DNA of 64,000 nt from positions 53,854,771-53,918,770 of the forward strand of contig CM066737.1 of assembly GCA_033961575.1 (NCBI GenBank), read 5' to 3'. This stretch comes from Aselliscus stoliczkanus (taxonomy: Eukaryota; Chordata; Mammalia; Chiroptera; Hipposideridae). The position numbers were made by a program, and so were the translations under genes. Under the pieces are notes generated by a model that saw nothing but the letters and a program-made list of their open reading frames with translations, was not told the DNA's origin and did not search any database. Positions 24,455-36,604 of this stretch are shown piece after piece. The stretch's first letter is position 1, and each line of letters opens with the position of its first letter.

Positions 24455-24745
24455 CTAGGATGGTTACTTCAAAATGTCCAAGGCTTCGGGCACTCTTAAA
24501 ATCATTCAGTTTTGGGGGCCTTTCTTTTGGTGGTGTATATTTTGCAGGCTGAGAATTATACTGCTGAATGAGAAAATTTTTGTGTTCCAAAGTAAATTTC
24601 CGTGGAATACTTTCAGGATAAACATAGCTATAATGCAGGTGCTCTATTAAGCCAAACTTCTTCTCTCTCCACAGCTGACTTTCCCACCTATGACATATAG
24701 TTTTCCTGGCTTTCCCATGCAAACTAATGTTTGTGCTTTCTCGAC
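24455..24745 (-). CDS. RADX: RADX internal exon, largest in window
   Basis: Encodes [20 protein letters not shown], then [20 protein letters not shown] and finally [14 protein letters not shown]. Acceptor 'caacag', donor 'gtaagt'. The basic segment [15 protein letters not shown] and the strong conservation mark the start of the C-terminal folded domain. It is isolated by a 26-kb intron upstream and 4.7 kb downstream. Confidence 0.95.
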
Positions 24746-25555
24746 CTGTTGAAGACACAATGAGATAGACACAACTGACCTATAATCAAGTAAAGTCATT
24801 CACTACAAAAAAGCACAGATTAATGAGGAATAGTTTAATTAACTTTTAAAATCAAACAACCACCTACAAAGTGTAAATTGAATGTCCAAAAGATAATTCT
24901 TATTAAAGTGAGGAAAGAATTAAATTCACTTTCAAAATAAACTTTTACTCTAAAGTATTAAACACTGACATTATTTTCTCTGTTAATGGCTTTATGGAGA
25001 TTTGTAATTATCTTCTTTGTACTTTTTCTGTATTTTATAAATGCTCTTAAATAAACATTTTATAATCAGTGACAAATTCAAATTAAGTGAATTTCATGGG
25101 AATAATAACCTTTAGAGCTGGTACTACCACTCAGTACTGGTGGAATTTAAGCTTAAAACAAAATTTTGTTAATCTTTGCTAAAAGTAGCTTGAATAAATA
25201 CAAAACACAGTTTTTTTCTTGGACATAACTCTCCTTCAAAATGATCATTTATTTATTATATGTGATACTCCTTTCATATATAAATAAAATATGGAAGACA
25301 AAAAGGGAACTATAAATTGAGATAAAAGACCACTTCTTGATTGTTCTCTATAAAGTTAATTTGTCACTATTTACAATTTAACATATCTAGTTTCTGAGGC
25401 AGAATATAATTTCTTCCCTACACATTACCATTAATTCAGCAAATAATTATTGCCAGATATCATGCTGACAAATTTGTAAAATAATATTTTAATTGAGTAA
25501 TATACCATGGGAACTGAATATCTATGGTAGAATCAGAAAAAAATAAGATTTTTGG

Positions 25556-27018
25556 AGAGGCTGTCTTTTCTCCATCGTATGTTTTGGGCTTCTTTGTTGA
25601 AAATTATCTGTCCATATTTATGTGGGTTTATTTCTAGGTTCTCAATTCTATTCCATTGGTTTGTGTGTGTTTTTCTGCCAAAACCATATTGTTTTGATTA
25701 TTGTTGCCCTGTAGTACAAGCTGACAGACTCTTCAATAAATGGTGCTGGGAGAATTGGAAAGCCACATGCAAAAGAATGAAACTAGACTACTATCTGTCT
25801 CCAAAATTAACTCAAAATGGATCAAAGACCTAAACATAAGACCTGAAACAATAAACTCATTGAAGTAAATATAGGTACTAAACTTACAGACCTTGGGTTC
25901 AAAGAGGATTTTTTGAATTTGACTTCAAAGGCAAGGGAAGTAAAAGCTAAAATAAATGAATAGAACTATATCAAACTAAAAAGCTTCTGCATAGCAAAAG
26001 AAACCATCGACAAAATAAAGAGTCAACCAACCGAATGGGAGATTTTTGCAAACAGTGCCTCCGATAAGGGGCTAATACCCAAAACATATAAGGAACTCAT
26101 ACAACTCAACAACAACAAAAAACAAACAATCCAATTAAAAATTGGGCAGAGGACCTGAATAGATATTTCTCCAACGAGGTCATACAGAAGGCCAATAGAC
26201 ATATGAAAAGATGCTCAACGTCACTAATCATCAGAGAAATGCAAATAAAAACCACAATGAGATATCACCTCACACCAGTTAGAATGGCTATCATCAACAA
26301 GACACATAATAACAAGTGTTGGAGAGGCTGTGGAGAAAAAGGAACCCTCATAAACTGTTGGTGGAAATGTAGATTGGGGTAGCCGCTATGGAAGGCAGTG
26401 TGGAGGCTCCTCCAAGGATTAAGAATAGAATTACCATATGACCCAGCATACCCTTCTCCTAGGTATCTACCCAAAATCTGAAAGCATTTATCCATAAAAA
26501 TAAATGTGCTCCGATGTTCATTGCAGCTTTATTTATGGTGGCCCAGACATGGAATCAACCGAAGTGTCCCTTGTTAGATAATTGGATAAAGAAGTTGTAG
26601 TACATATACACAATGGAATACTATTTTGCCATAAGGAAAGATGAAATAGTGCCATTTGCAACAACATGGATGGATCTTGAAATTATTATGCTAAGTGAAA
26701 TAAATCAGACATAAAAAAATGAGAACCATATGATTTCACTGATATGTAGTATATAAAACTGAAAACAACAAAGGAACAAGACAAACAAATGAAGAAACAA
26801 AAATTCATAGACACAGACGATAGTTTAGTGGTTACCAAAGGATAAGGGGGGAGGTTGGTTGTAGATGGGGGTAAATGGGGTTAAATATATGGTGATAGAA
26901 GAACTGATTCTGGGTGGTGAACAAACAATGTGATATATAGATGATGTATTACAGAATTGCACACATGAAACTTGTGTAACTTTACTAACAATTGTCACCC
27001 CAATAAACTTTAATAAGA
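25556..27018 (+). mobile_element. LINE-1 with inverted 5' end (twin priming)
   Basis: 25556-25720 is antisense ORF2, and 25730-27018 is sense ORF2 C-terminus plus 3'UTR. The two pieces are adjacent in ORF2, meeting near 'ttcaataaatggtgctggg'. The flanks 'aaaataagattttt' and 'aaaatagatttt' are a likely target-site duplication. Confidence 0.9.
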
Positions 27019-27436
27019 GAAAAAATAGATTTTGGAACAAGACTCTCATGTTGTCAGTTCTGCTAGCAGAGGCAACCTGACAGAAACTGTGTCTGAGTTT
27101 ACCATAATTGCTGAATTGCTTCTATGCAGGCTGCCTATGTCTTGATTTTTTATTCTGGCATTTTAAAAACAACAACAAAAAACCTTACTGAGGCAGGAGG
27201 CACAAGGGAGCATCAACAGCAAGGTTTCAGTATGGTTAATATACTTCTGCTTTCCTAACTTTATTCCATATACTAAGACTACTTTCTTGGTTTCTTTAAC
27301 CTAGCAAGAGACTTGCTGAAAATTCATTACGAGGTAAAACACTAGATTGAATTATAAGAAACAATGAAGATGTTGAACACATACTTCTTACTCACCAGGA
27401 ATTCATTATACATTAATATTACAAAAGGCTTTTTTT

Positions 27437-27536
27437 CTTTTGAGGGCAGTGTCATTGGCCATCATATGTGGGACCGAACCCAGGCCACTGGCTTCCCAAG
27501 CCAGTGCTTAACCACCACGCAACTCGGCCGGCCCCC
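27437..27536 (-). mobile_element. Short SINE sharing a target site with its neighbour
   Basis: An antisense short SINE. 'acaaaaggctttttt' occurs at about 27421, 27537 and again at 28034, so this SINE and the next used the same target sequence. Confidence 0.9.
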
Positions 27537-27551
27537 ACAAAAGGCTTTTTT

Positions 27552-28033
27552 TTAAAAAGGATTTTATTGGGGAATTGGGTGAGGGGAACAGCATTGGGGA
27601 ATTGGGGAAGGGGAACAGACAAGTTTCTGTCCTTTTGTTTTTCAGTCTAATTGTGGAGGACATTGCTTCACTGGCCCTTGTTGGTATTATTATTGAGCTC
27701 TTCCTGGGTGAGGCAGATCTGTCACCAGCCTCTGGACGACCGCTCACAGCGGCTCTTGGCAGCTCACACCAGCTGCCAGCCACTCACGTTGGCTGCCGGC
27801 CACTCACTGTAGCCTATGGCAGCCCACTGCAGCAGGGGCTGCAGCCCACACAGTAGCCAGAGACACAGCAGCCCAGCTTCAGATATAGAGGCAACCAGGT
27901 GGAGCTGTCGTTCACCACCTTAGCTAGAGGGCAGTGTCACTAGCCCTCGATATGTGGGATCCAAACTGGGGCCCTGCTGCTCAGAGCTGGCGTCCCAACC
28001 CAGCTCCTAACCAACGAGCCACTCAGTCAGCCC
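27552..28033 (-). mobile_element. Long-form SINE
   Basis: Antisense long form: poly(A)/AATAAA tail at the left, GC-rich body, head at about 27930-28030. It abuts the previous SINE with a shared duplicated target. Confidence 0.9.
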
Positions 28034-28904
28034 ACAAAAGGCTTTTTAAAACTCAAATTTCAGTTGATGAATATACTGAATTTCCTATAACAATGCTTGA
28101 TAACAAAAAGAATAAAACATTTAATCACACATGAAAAGGAAAGGAATCAATCAAAGCCAAGAGAAAAACTCAAGGTTAATAGCACTAAACTGAGGATTGG
28201 GCAATGATTTAATCTTTTTGATCTTCTAGAAATAAATCTCCCCTCCCAAAACTAATAAAAGTACTTAATTAGAACAGCAATAAGTAGCTATTACAATGAT
28301 CTAACTTATACTGTGTGTTCTTGATTGTCTTGTTCTAAAATACAGCACGCAAAGAACAAGTTAGAGGCTATTCCAATTGTTTAAAATTAAGTAATTACAT
28401 TTATCTTATAGAAAAATATCCTATGATTGACCCTGTAAGGAATAATTCAGAACATTTTCTATGCTTATTTTCTTATTTTAATGTTAACATTAAGGACTGG
28501 TATGGTATAAATGTTTATATGAAAAATTCCTCTGAAATATCATGCTTTGTTTTTTAATTTAGTATAATTACCTGTCCCAATTATATTCATAATTAATACA
28601 AATGGGTATAAGTTCAATATAAGAGATTTGTAGGCACTGGTTGTGAACAGCAAGATTTCAAAGTTAATAACTAGAAAGAGAGAAAATACATCTATAGTTT
28701 AGGATTTTTTTTAAAATAAGATAGAAAATTAAAAATTAAAATTCTTTCATTTTTAGCTTGAATACTACTAAAATTACCTTACGACATACATGATTTTTTA
28801 AGCCTATGCATAACTAAGATACAGGTTAATTACTTAGGAAAGTCATACATTTGTGTACATATATATGATTATATATTGTAATTATAATGATCAGTTATTT
28901 TTTT

Positions 28905-29300
28905 AATTAAAGTTTATTTGGGTGACAATTGTTAGTAAAGTTACATAGTTTTCAGTTGTACAATTCTGTAATACATCATCTATATATCACATTGTGTGTT
29001 CACCACCCAGAGTCAGTTCTCCTTCCATCCCCATATATTTGACACCCTTTTCCCTCTTCTACCACCCTCCTCCCCCTTACCCTCTGGCAATCACTAAACT
29101 ACTGTCTGTGTCTATGAGTTTTTGTTACTTTATTTGTTTATCTTGTTCCTTTGTTGTTTTCAGTTTTATATCCACATATTAATGAAATCATATGGTTCTC
29201 GACTTTTTCTGTCTGACTTATTTCGCCTAATAAGTCAGCATAATAATCTCAAGATCCATCCATGTTGTTGCAAATGGCACTATTGTGCCATAAGAAAAGA
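28905..29300 (-). mobile_element. LINE-1 3' end (antisense)
   Basis: Antisense 3'UTR 'tttgggtgacaattgttag', then the end of ORF2 and the usual 'atggcactattgtgccat' part. This 3'UTR type also occurs at 27000, 31340, 50670 and 63150, so it is a second L1 lineage distinct from that at 9210. Confidence 0.88.
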
Positions 29301-30182
29301 TGAGATCACTGTTATTTTAATGATTCATTTTACCCTTATTATGTGAAAACAGATTTCTGTTTTTATGAGGAAAAAATTCAGGGGAAGACCACATTTAGGT
29401 TGTGAGGTAGAAAAGGACACAGTTTAAATGCATGCACATATGCACAGTGGTTTTTTCTTCACCAAATATACTCTGAGCATTTCACAATGTAGGTAACAGT
29501 GATATGGAGGCATGGGGGAGAGAGAGGAGCATTTTCTTTGCCTCTTCCTCTCTTGCTTCCACTGACCCCAGCCTAGGGCGAAGTCTACAAGGCTATAAGG
29601 AGAACAGAGTATTCCAGTAAGTGATCAGGTGTATAATTAGTAGCAAATAGATAACATACTTTTTAAAGGATTGTGTAAGTCAGAGGCTATCTGTAATATC
29701 TTGTGATCTCAGTAGTACTGTTATTATTTATTGTTAACTTTCAATGTATGTCTTATCTACTTATGTAAGTTACCAGATATAAAGGATAAGATGTTACACT
29801 TTGCAGCCTTCAAAAAACCCAGCACAATCAAACCATACACACAAATTATATATTCATAAAATGAGTGACTTTTAAATTTACAGCCATAGTAATTTCCAAA
29901 ACTGTCATGAAACATATCTGGGAATATGTTAGCACCATGTTAACACATATAATCTAATGCATTCTGTAAACTGCAATATAATAAACAAGTGGGACTACAT
30001 CAAACTATAAAGCTTCTTCACAGGAAACAAAACCATCAACAAGATGAAAAAACAACCTACGGAATAGGAGACAATAATTGCAAATCGTTTATCTTATAAG
30101 GGGTTAATATCCAAAATAGATAAATAACTCATTCAACTCAAGAGCAAAAAATTAAACAATTCAATTAAAAATGGGCTAGGAT

Positions 30183-30296
30183 GGGCCAGCCGAGTGGCGC
30201 AGTGGTTAAGCGCTGGCTTGGGACGCCAGCAGCCCCGGTTCGGATCCCACATATGAGGGCCAGTGATACTGCCCTCAAAAAAAAAAACAACAAAAA
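30183..30296 (+). mobile_element. Short SINE (first of a tandem pair)
   Basis: Full head and poly(A). Sits directly after 'aaaaatgggctaggat' (30167-30182). Confidence 0.92.
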
Positions 30297-30313
30297 AAAA
30301 CCCCAAATACTTT

Positions 30314-30451
30314 GGGCCGGCCGAGTGGCGCGGTGGTTAAGCGCTGGCCTCGGAAGCCAGTGGCCCCGGTTTGGTCCCACATGTGAGGGCCAGTGACACT
30401 GCCCTCAAAAAAACCCAAAAAGAAAACAAACAAAAAAAACAAACTGTTAGC
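30314..30451 (+). mobile_element. Short SINE (second of a tandem pair)
   Basis: Same orientation as the first, with a long impure A-rich tail. Followed by a second copy of 'aaaaatgggctaggat' (30452-30467). Confidence 0.92.
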
Positions 30452-30467
30452 AAAAATGGGCTAGGAT

Positions 30468-31368
30468 CAATTTACATTCCCACCAGCAGTGTATGAGAGT
30501 TTCTTTTTCTTCACAACCTCCCCATCACTTGTTATTTCTAGTCTTGTTGATGGTAGCCATTCTAACAGATGTGAGGTGGATCTCATTGTGGTTTTGATTT
30601 GCATTTCTCTAACAGCTAGTGAAGCTGAGCATCTTTTCATATATCCGTTGGCCGTTAGTATGTTTTTTGGGAGAAGTATGTGTTCAGGTCCTCTGCCCAT
30701 TTTTTAATTGGACTGTTTGTTTTTTTGTTGTTGACAGCCACTATGGAAAACAGTACAGAGATTCCTCAAAAAAATGAAGAACAGAATTACCATACAATCC
30801 AATAATCCTTCTTCTGGGTATCTACCCAAAAAAATCTGAAAACATTTATCCATAAAGATATGTGTACCCTAATGTTCACTGCAGCATTATTCACAGTGGC
30901 CAATACATGGAAACATCCCAAGTGTCCTTTGATAGATGATTGGATAAAGAAGATGTGGTATATATACATAACGAAATACTATTCTGCCATAAAAAAGATG
31001 AAATAGTGCCATTTGTGACAACATGGATGGATATTGAGATTATAACGCTAAGCGAAATAAGTCAGAAAAAGTTGAAAATCATATAATTTCACTCACATAT
31101 GGAATACAAAACTGAAAGCAACAAACAAATAAGACAAACAAAGGAACAAACAAAAACTCATAGACACAGACAACAGTTTGCTTGTTACCAGAGGTAAGAG
31201 GGAGGGGGGTGGTAGAAGAGAGTAAAGGGATTCAAATATATAGTGATGGAAGGGGAACTGACTCTGGGTGGTGAACACACAATGTAATATGTAGATAATG
31301 GATTACAGAATTGTACAATTGAAAACTATATAATTTTACTAACCAAAGATCTGATAATAAATTTAATA
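30468..31368 (+). mobile_element. Inner LINE-1 with inverted 5' end
   Basis: Antisense ORF2 (30468-30730) joined to sense ORF2 C-terminus and 3'UTR (30735-31368), as made by twin priming. Flanked by 'aaaaatgggctaggat' on the left and 'aaaaatgggcataggat' at 31368, a target-site duplication inside the outer L1. Confidence 0.88.
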
Positions 31369-31482
31369 AAAATGGGCATAGGATTTAAAAAGTGCCCAGC
31401 ATAACTAATCATCAGGGAAATGCAAATCTAAACCAAAATGAGATATCACCTCACAAATGTTATCAAAAAGACAGAAAATTTA

Positions 31483-31904
31483 GGGCTGGCCGAGTGGCGC
31501 ATTAGTAAAGAGCTGGTTTTGGGATGACAGCGGCCCCCCGGTTCATATCCCACATCTGAGGGCCAGTGACACTGCCCTCTACAGCTAACTACAGCTCCAC
31601 ATGGAGCTGGGCTGTGAGCCCTGGCGATGGTGTAGGCTGCAGCCCCTGCTGCAGTGGGCTGCCATGGGCAACAGTGAGTGGCCAGCAGCCAGCGTGAGCT
31701 GCCAATAGCCACGGTGAGCTACATCCAGAGGCCGGCGACCGATCTGCCTCATCTGGGAAGAGTGCAATGATGATACCAACAAGGGCCAGTGAAGCAACGT
31801 CCTCCGCAACTAGACTGAAGAACAAAAGACAGCAACTTGTCTGTTCGCCTTCCCTGATTCCCCAACGCTATTCCCCTCCCCCAATTAAAAAAATTTAAAA
31901 AAAA
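31483..31904 (+). mobile_element. Long-form SINE in the outer L1
   Basis: Complete long form. 'aaaagacagaaaattt' flanks it on both sides (about 31468 and 31903). Confidence 0.93.
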
Positions 31905-32219
31905 GACAGAAAATTTCAAGTGTTGGTGAAGTTGTAGAGAAAAGGGAACCCTTGCACAATGTTGGTGTGAATGTAAACTGGTGCCGCCACTATAGGAAAC
32001 GGTATGGAGGGTCCTCAAAAAAAGTATAAAGAGAACTACCACATGATCCAGCAATTCCATTACTGAGTATTTATCCAAAGAAAATAAAAACACTAATTAT
32101 AAAATATATATGCACCACCATGTCCATTGTAACATTATTTATAATAGCCAAGACATGGGAACAACTTAAGTTTCCACTGATGGATGGATGGATAAAGAAA
32201 ATGTTATACACACACACAC

Positions 32220-32460
32220 ACACAAACACAGTGCCAAAAAATGTATTACAAGTGGACACTTTGGTCAACATTGCTCAAGCAGTAGTTCGCCATAATCAGA
32301 AGTGTCTGGATGCTGATGGTAACCATTTTGAGCACCTCCGGTAACTGCAGAAGTGAAATGTGACTTGTATTTATCTTTTGTTACCAGTATATATTAAGTA
32401 TTACAATTTTAATACAGTTTTTTTCCTTAAAATGTGTATACATTTTTGGCACCACACAAA
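32220..32460. mobile_element. Small DNA transposon with terminal inverted repeats
   Basis: The left end 'gtgccaaaaaatgtatta' and the reverse complement of the right end 'ggtgccaaaaatgtatac' match. Between them, about 32245-32343 encodes a short stop-terminated piece (VVRHNQKCLDADGNHFEHLR) that resembles a transposase C-terminus, by impression only. It sits in a CA-rich stretch of the outer L1. Confidence 0.6.
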
Positions 32461-32483
32461 CACACACACACACACACACACAC

Positions 32484-32645
32484 AGTTATATATAGTAATA
32501 CCTTGGTTTGTGAGGAGAATTTGTTCCGGAAACAAACTACTTGTATTGCAAAACATCGCTCACTTACCAAGTAAAATGTATTTAGAAATATTTCCTCATC
32601 TTGCAGAAAACTTGCAAACCAACTTACTCACAATCCAAGGTTTTA

Positions 32646-32665
<20 letters not shown>
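32484..32665. mobile_element. Second small inverted-repeat element (MITE)
   Basis: Left end 'ataccttggtttgtgag' and reverse complement of right end 'aaaaccttggattgtgag' are inverted matches. About 180 bp and no coding. It abuts (CA)n on the left and (TA)n on the right. Confidence 0.65.
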
Positions 32666-32698
<33 letters not shown>

Positions 32699-33479
32699 TA
32701 TATATTATTCATAAAAAAATTGAATCTTGCATTTCCAATAACATGGGTGAGTCTTGAGGGACTTACGTTAAGAGAAATAAGTCAAAGAAAGACAAAATGC
32801 TATATGATCTCACTTATACGTGGAATCTGAAAAAAAAGAAAAGAAAAACAAAAAAAAAACTGAGCTCATAGATACAGAGGACAGATTGGTGATTGCCAGA
32901 GGCAGTGGTGAAGAAATGGGTGAAAGGGGTGAAAAGGTACAAACTTCCAGTTATAAAATAAATAAGTCATGGGGATGAAATATAGCACATATTTACTATA
33001 GTTAATAATACTGTATTGCATATTTGAAAATTACTAAGAGAGTATACATTAAAAGCTCTAATCACAAGAAAAAAAATTTGTAACTATGTATGGTGAGGAT
33101 GTTAACTCGAATTATTGGGGTGATCATCTCACAATATATACAAAGATCAAATCTTGTACACTTGAAACTAAGATAATGTTTTATGCCAATTATACCTCAA
33201 TTTAAAAGAAAGAAAAAATAATGAATGTAAAAGAGCTTTGTAAATTAGGAAGAACCATTAAAAATTTTATTCATTAGCCACTTGAGAAACTATCTTGTAA
33301 CAGAAATGCCATCTGAGGGCTTGGGACAGTAAATGAATAACGTGTGGCCTCTGCTCATCAATGGAGATAATATATACTCTAGTTACATTATGTAGAAGTT
33401 TTTTTTAAATAACAAGGACCATTTAATTATCAGTTTCTTTAAGATTTGTCCTAAGTAACTAAAAATTATCAATATGTAG

Positions 33480-36400
33480 TGATGTCAAACATGGCGGCGT
33501 GAAGGATGCTCCTTGAAATTTCCCCTGGAAGTTACAAAAAATTGAACAGCTATAATTCAACAAAGGATACCCTACGCAGCACATAAGCACGTCTGAGAGA
33601 TCTGCACCAAAACATCTGAAAGTAGGTACATTGGGGCAGAAAAGGGAGGATGGAATTTGGAAATGCAGAGATGAAAGCCTTAGGATGGAGCCCAGAGCTC
33701 ACTGCAATGACCAAAGAGGAAAGGATTCAGCCTGCAGGTGCACTTTCTGTGGCCCGCAGTCCTGCCTGAAAGATCAGCAGATAATACTGCTGAACCTGTT
33801 CGGAGCAGAGACCTTGGGGCAAAGGCCTAATACAGAAGAGTGAGAACTGTGGTTTAAGCCCTCACTGCCAGGCAGAAAACAAAGACACAGAGCCGGGCTG
33901 GCTTCCCACATCCTCCCAGAGCTCATCTCTCCCCACGTTTCAGTGTTAGAAGTGGGCTCCAGAAGAAATTGTAGCAGTGTCAGATTAAAGAGCAGAACAC
34001 CTACAAGCATGAGAAGTGGAGAGACAGTCCTAGAGCTGCAGACACACAGTACAGCTCATTCTGGTGACAGGGATAGGGCTGAAGGGGCTGGGGGCTGGAA
34101 GTCGCCACTGCTCACTGACACAAACACATCAGCTGCCAATCCAGCAAACTCCACCCCCACCTTTCTGGGTGGATCCCTGCAGAGGCAACCAGGCTTGCTG
34201 AGATACACAAGCTTTGCATCAGGCTGTAGGGGCAGCATGGGGGTTTCAGAGACTCAGAACCCAATCGTTCACCACATCCTACCATGGGGGCGGTGCCCTG
34301 AGATTCAGGCAACCTGATCACAGAGGAGATGCCCACCTCCCAGGAAACCTCCCATCATATGAGAAGCTAGAACAGGGCAGGAGAAAATAAAAGGCTGCAG
34401 TGCGAAAGATAAAATGTTCTAGCGACACCTACTGGAAAGCAAAAGAAAGACCTCCTCATATCAACCTGCTGCAGAATCCACTCTTGTAGATGCCCAGGAA
34501 GAGAAATAATAATTCATTAATTGTCATGAATAACCAAGGTAACACAGTAGCTCAGAAAGAAAACGAAAAATCTCCAGAAAATGAACTGAAAGACATGGAT
34601 ATATGTGATTTAAATGACAGAGAATTCAAAATTGCAGTTCTGAAAAAACTCAACAAGATGCAAGGAAATTCAGATAGGCAGTTTACTGAACTCAGAATAA
34701 AAATCAATGAACAAAATGAATATGAAAGCAACTGAAATTTTAAATAAGAACCAGGTAGAAACTCTGGAGATGAAGAACTCAAAAAAAAAGAGATAGAGAA
34801 TGAAATAGGCAGCTTAGGAAATGGAGCTGACCAGGTGGAGGAAAGAATTAGTGACAACAAAGATAGAAATCCAGAAATGACACAGATGGAAGAGAGAGAC
34901 TTGAGAGTTAAAAGAAATGAGAGAACTCTACAAGAACTTTCTGAATCCATTAGAAAGAGCAATATAAGAACAATGGGCATACCAAAAGAAGAAAGGGAGA
35001 AGGGAACAGAGAGTATATTAAAATAGTCGATGAGAACATCTCAAACTTGTGGTAAGAACTGGATCCTCAAATCCAAGATGCAAACAGAACACCACATTAC
35101 CTCAATCCTAAAACGCTGTCTCCAAAGCACATTATATTGAAGCTGTCAAAAATTAATGACAAAGGAAGTATTCTTAAGACAGCCATGGAAAAGAAGACAG
35201 TAACCTATAAAGGAAAGCCCATTAGTTATCAAAAGATTTTTCAGCAGAAACTCTACAAGCCGAGAGGGAGTGGAATCAAATATTCAAACTACTGAAAGAT
35301 AAATTACCAGCAAAGAATAATATATCCAGCAAAGTTAACGTTTAGAAATGAAGGAGGAATAAAGACCTTTCCAGACATATAGAAGCTGAGGGAATTTTCC
35401 ACCACAAGGCCTGCATTACAGGAAACATTGAAGGGGGTATCCGACCTTAAACAAAGTCAAAAGAATACAAAAACCATGAGCAAGATTACTAACAGACAGA
35501 CAGAAGCAGGAGATGGCAACCCCTACACAGAATAAGGCGGTATACACTTAAAAATAACATAAAGGGTAAAGAAGATAAAAATATTTTTAAAAAAGGAAAA
35601 AGGAGAAAAAGGCAACTTGCTACTTCAACTCAGAAATCAACTCACAGCATAAATAGGAATAATTTCTGACAAAAAAAAAACATAAAAAGGGAGAGAGTAA
35701 AGGTCTGAATTTGCAAAGGGATAAGAAGCATGCTGAAGAAAAAAGACAACTGTTTTATATGAAACTTTCACATAAAATTATTGGTAACCGCTCAAAAAGA
35801 AACAAACAAACAAACAAACAAACAAAAAACCCAGAACCGGGACACATAATATAAAAAAGAGGAGAGAGTGCTGGACGAGTGTCTCAGTTGGTTATGAGTT
35901 GGCTTAGAGTGCGTGCTCTGAGAAACCAGGCCGCCGGTTTGATTCACAAATGGGCCAGTGAATGCTGCACTGGAGCTGAGCTGTTGCTGAGCTGCCAACA
36001 GGTGGCAGGATGGCTCAGCTGGTGTAACAAGACTGCCTGTTCGATGGTGGGCTACACCCACCCGCAACTAAAGACTGAACTCGGCACCTTGAGCTGAGCT
36101 GCTGCCTGGATGGCTCAGTGGATAGGGCGTACGCTCTTAACAACAAGGCTGCTGGTTCGACTCCCACATGGGATGGTGGCTACGCCCACCCGCAACTAAG
36201 ATTGAACACAGCAGCTTGAGCCTTGAGGCCATGAGCTGCCAACGGGAAGCCAGATGGCGACTGGCGCCTTTCACAGCGAAGATTGAAGAGCAACAACTTA
36301 GTGGGTCCCCTTTCCCAATTCCCCAACACTGTTCCCCTCCTATAATTCCTCAATAAAACCTTTAAAAAAAGAGAGAGAGAGAGAGAAATCATAGCATACC

Positions 36401-36590
36401 ACCAAATTAAAATAACAGACAGAAACAAACAGGCAAAGAAACAATGAAGTCAACCAGCTATCAGAAAACAAATATAAAATGGCTATAGGAAATCCTCATA
36501 TATCAATAAGCACTGTAAATGTAATTGGACTGAATTCCCCAATACAAAGTCACAGAGTAGCAGATTGGATCAAAAAACAAAACCTAGGCT
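33480..36590 (+). mobile_element. HAL1/L1-like element with ORF1, no RT
   Basis: A 5'UTR starting near 'aacatggcggcgtgaagg' leads to an ORF1 start MPRKRNN at 34490, with coiled-coil-like text to 34735 and 34835-35026. A diverged RNA-binding part follows (35040-35400, LNPKTLSPKHIILKLSK). There is then only a scrap of ORF2 start (36470-36575), as in HAL1 'half-L1' elements. Frameshifts and stops make it inactive. A trimeric SINE interrupts it. Confidence 0.7.
35868..36370 (+). mobile_element. Trimeric tRNA-headed SINE
   Basis: Three heads in series. Head 1 (35868-35965) has A box TGTCTCAGTTGG and B box GGTTTGATTC. Head 2 (about 36003-36050) has TGGCTCAGCTGG and TGTTCGATGG. Head 3 (about 36107-36165) has TGGCTCAGTGGA and GGTTCGACTCC. 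The bodies after heads 2 and 3 are alike ('cacccgcaactaa'). Then a C-rich tail, AATAAA and poly(A). Confidence 0.9.
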
Positions 36591-36604
36591 CTGTTGTTAA
36601 GATG

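Larger units (their letters stand above)
29985..33215 (+). mobile_element. Outer LINE-1 3' half, interrupted several times
   Basis: Sense ORF2 and 3'UTR pieces at 29985-30180, 31370-31482 and 31905-33215 join into one element. It is interrupted by an inner L1 (30468-31368), two short SINEs, one long SINE and two small DNA elements. The 3' end is near 'atacctcaatttaaaag'. Confidence 0.85.

Noticed and set aside
32360..32830. 156-codon frame
   Set aside because: It reads through (CA)n and (TA)n tracts and two small transposons.
35795..35830. Regular CAAA units as a CRISPR-like array
   Set aside because: A simple tetranucleotide repeat without spacers, joined to the A-rich end of an L1-type element.
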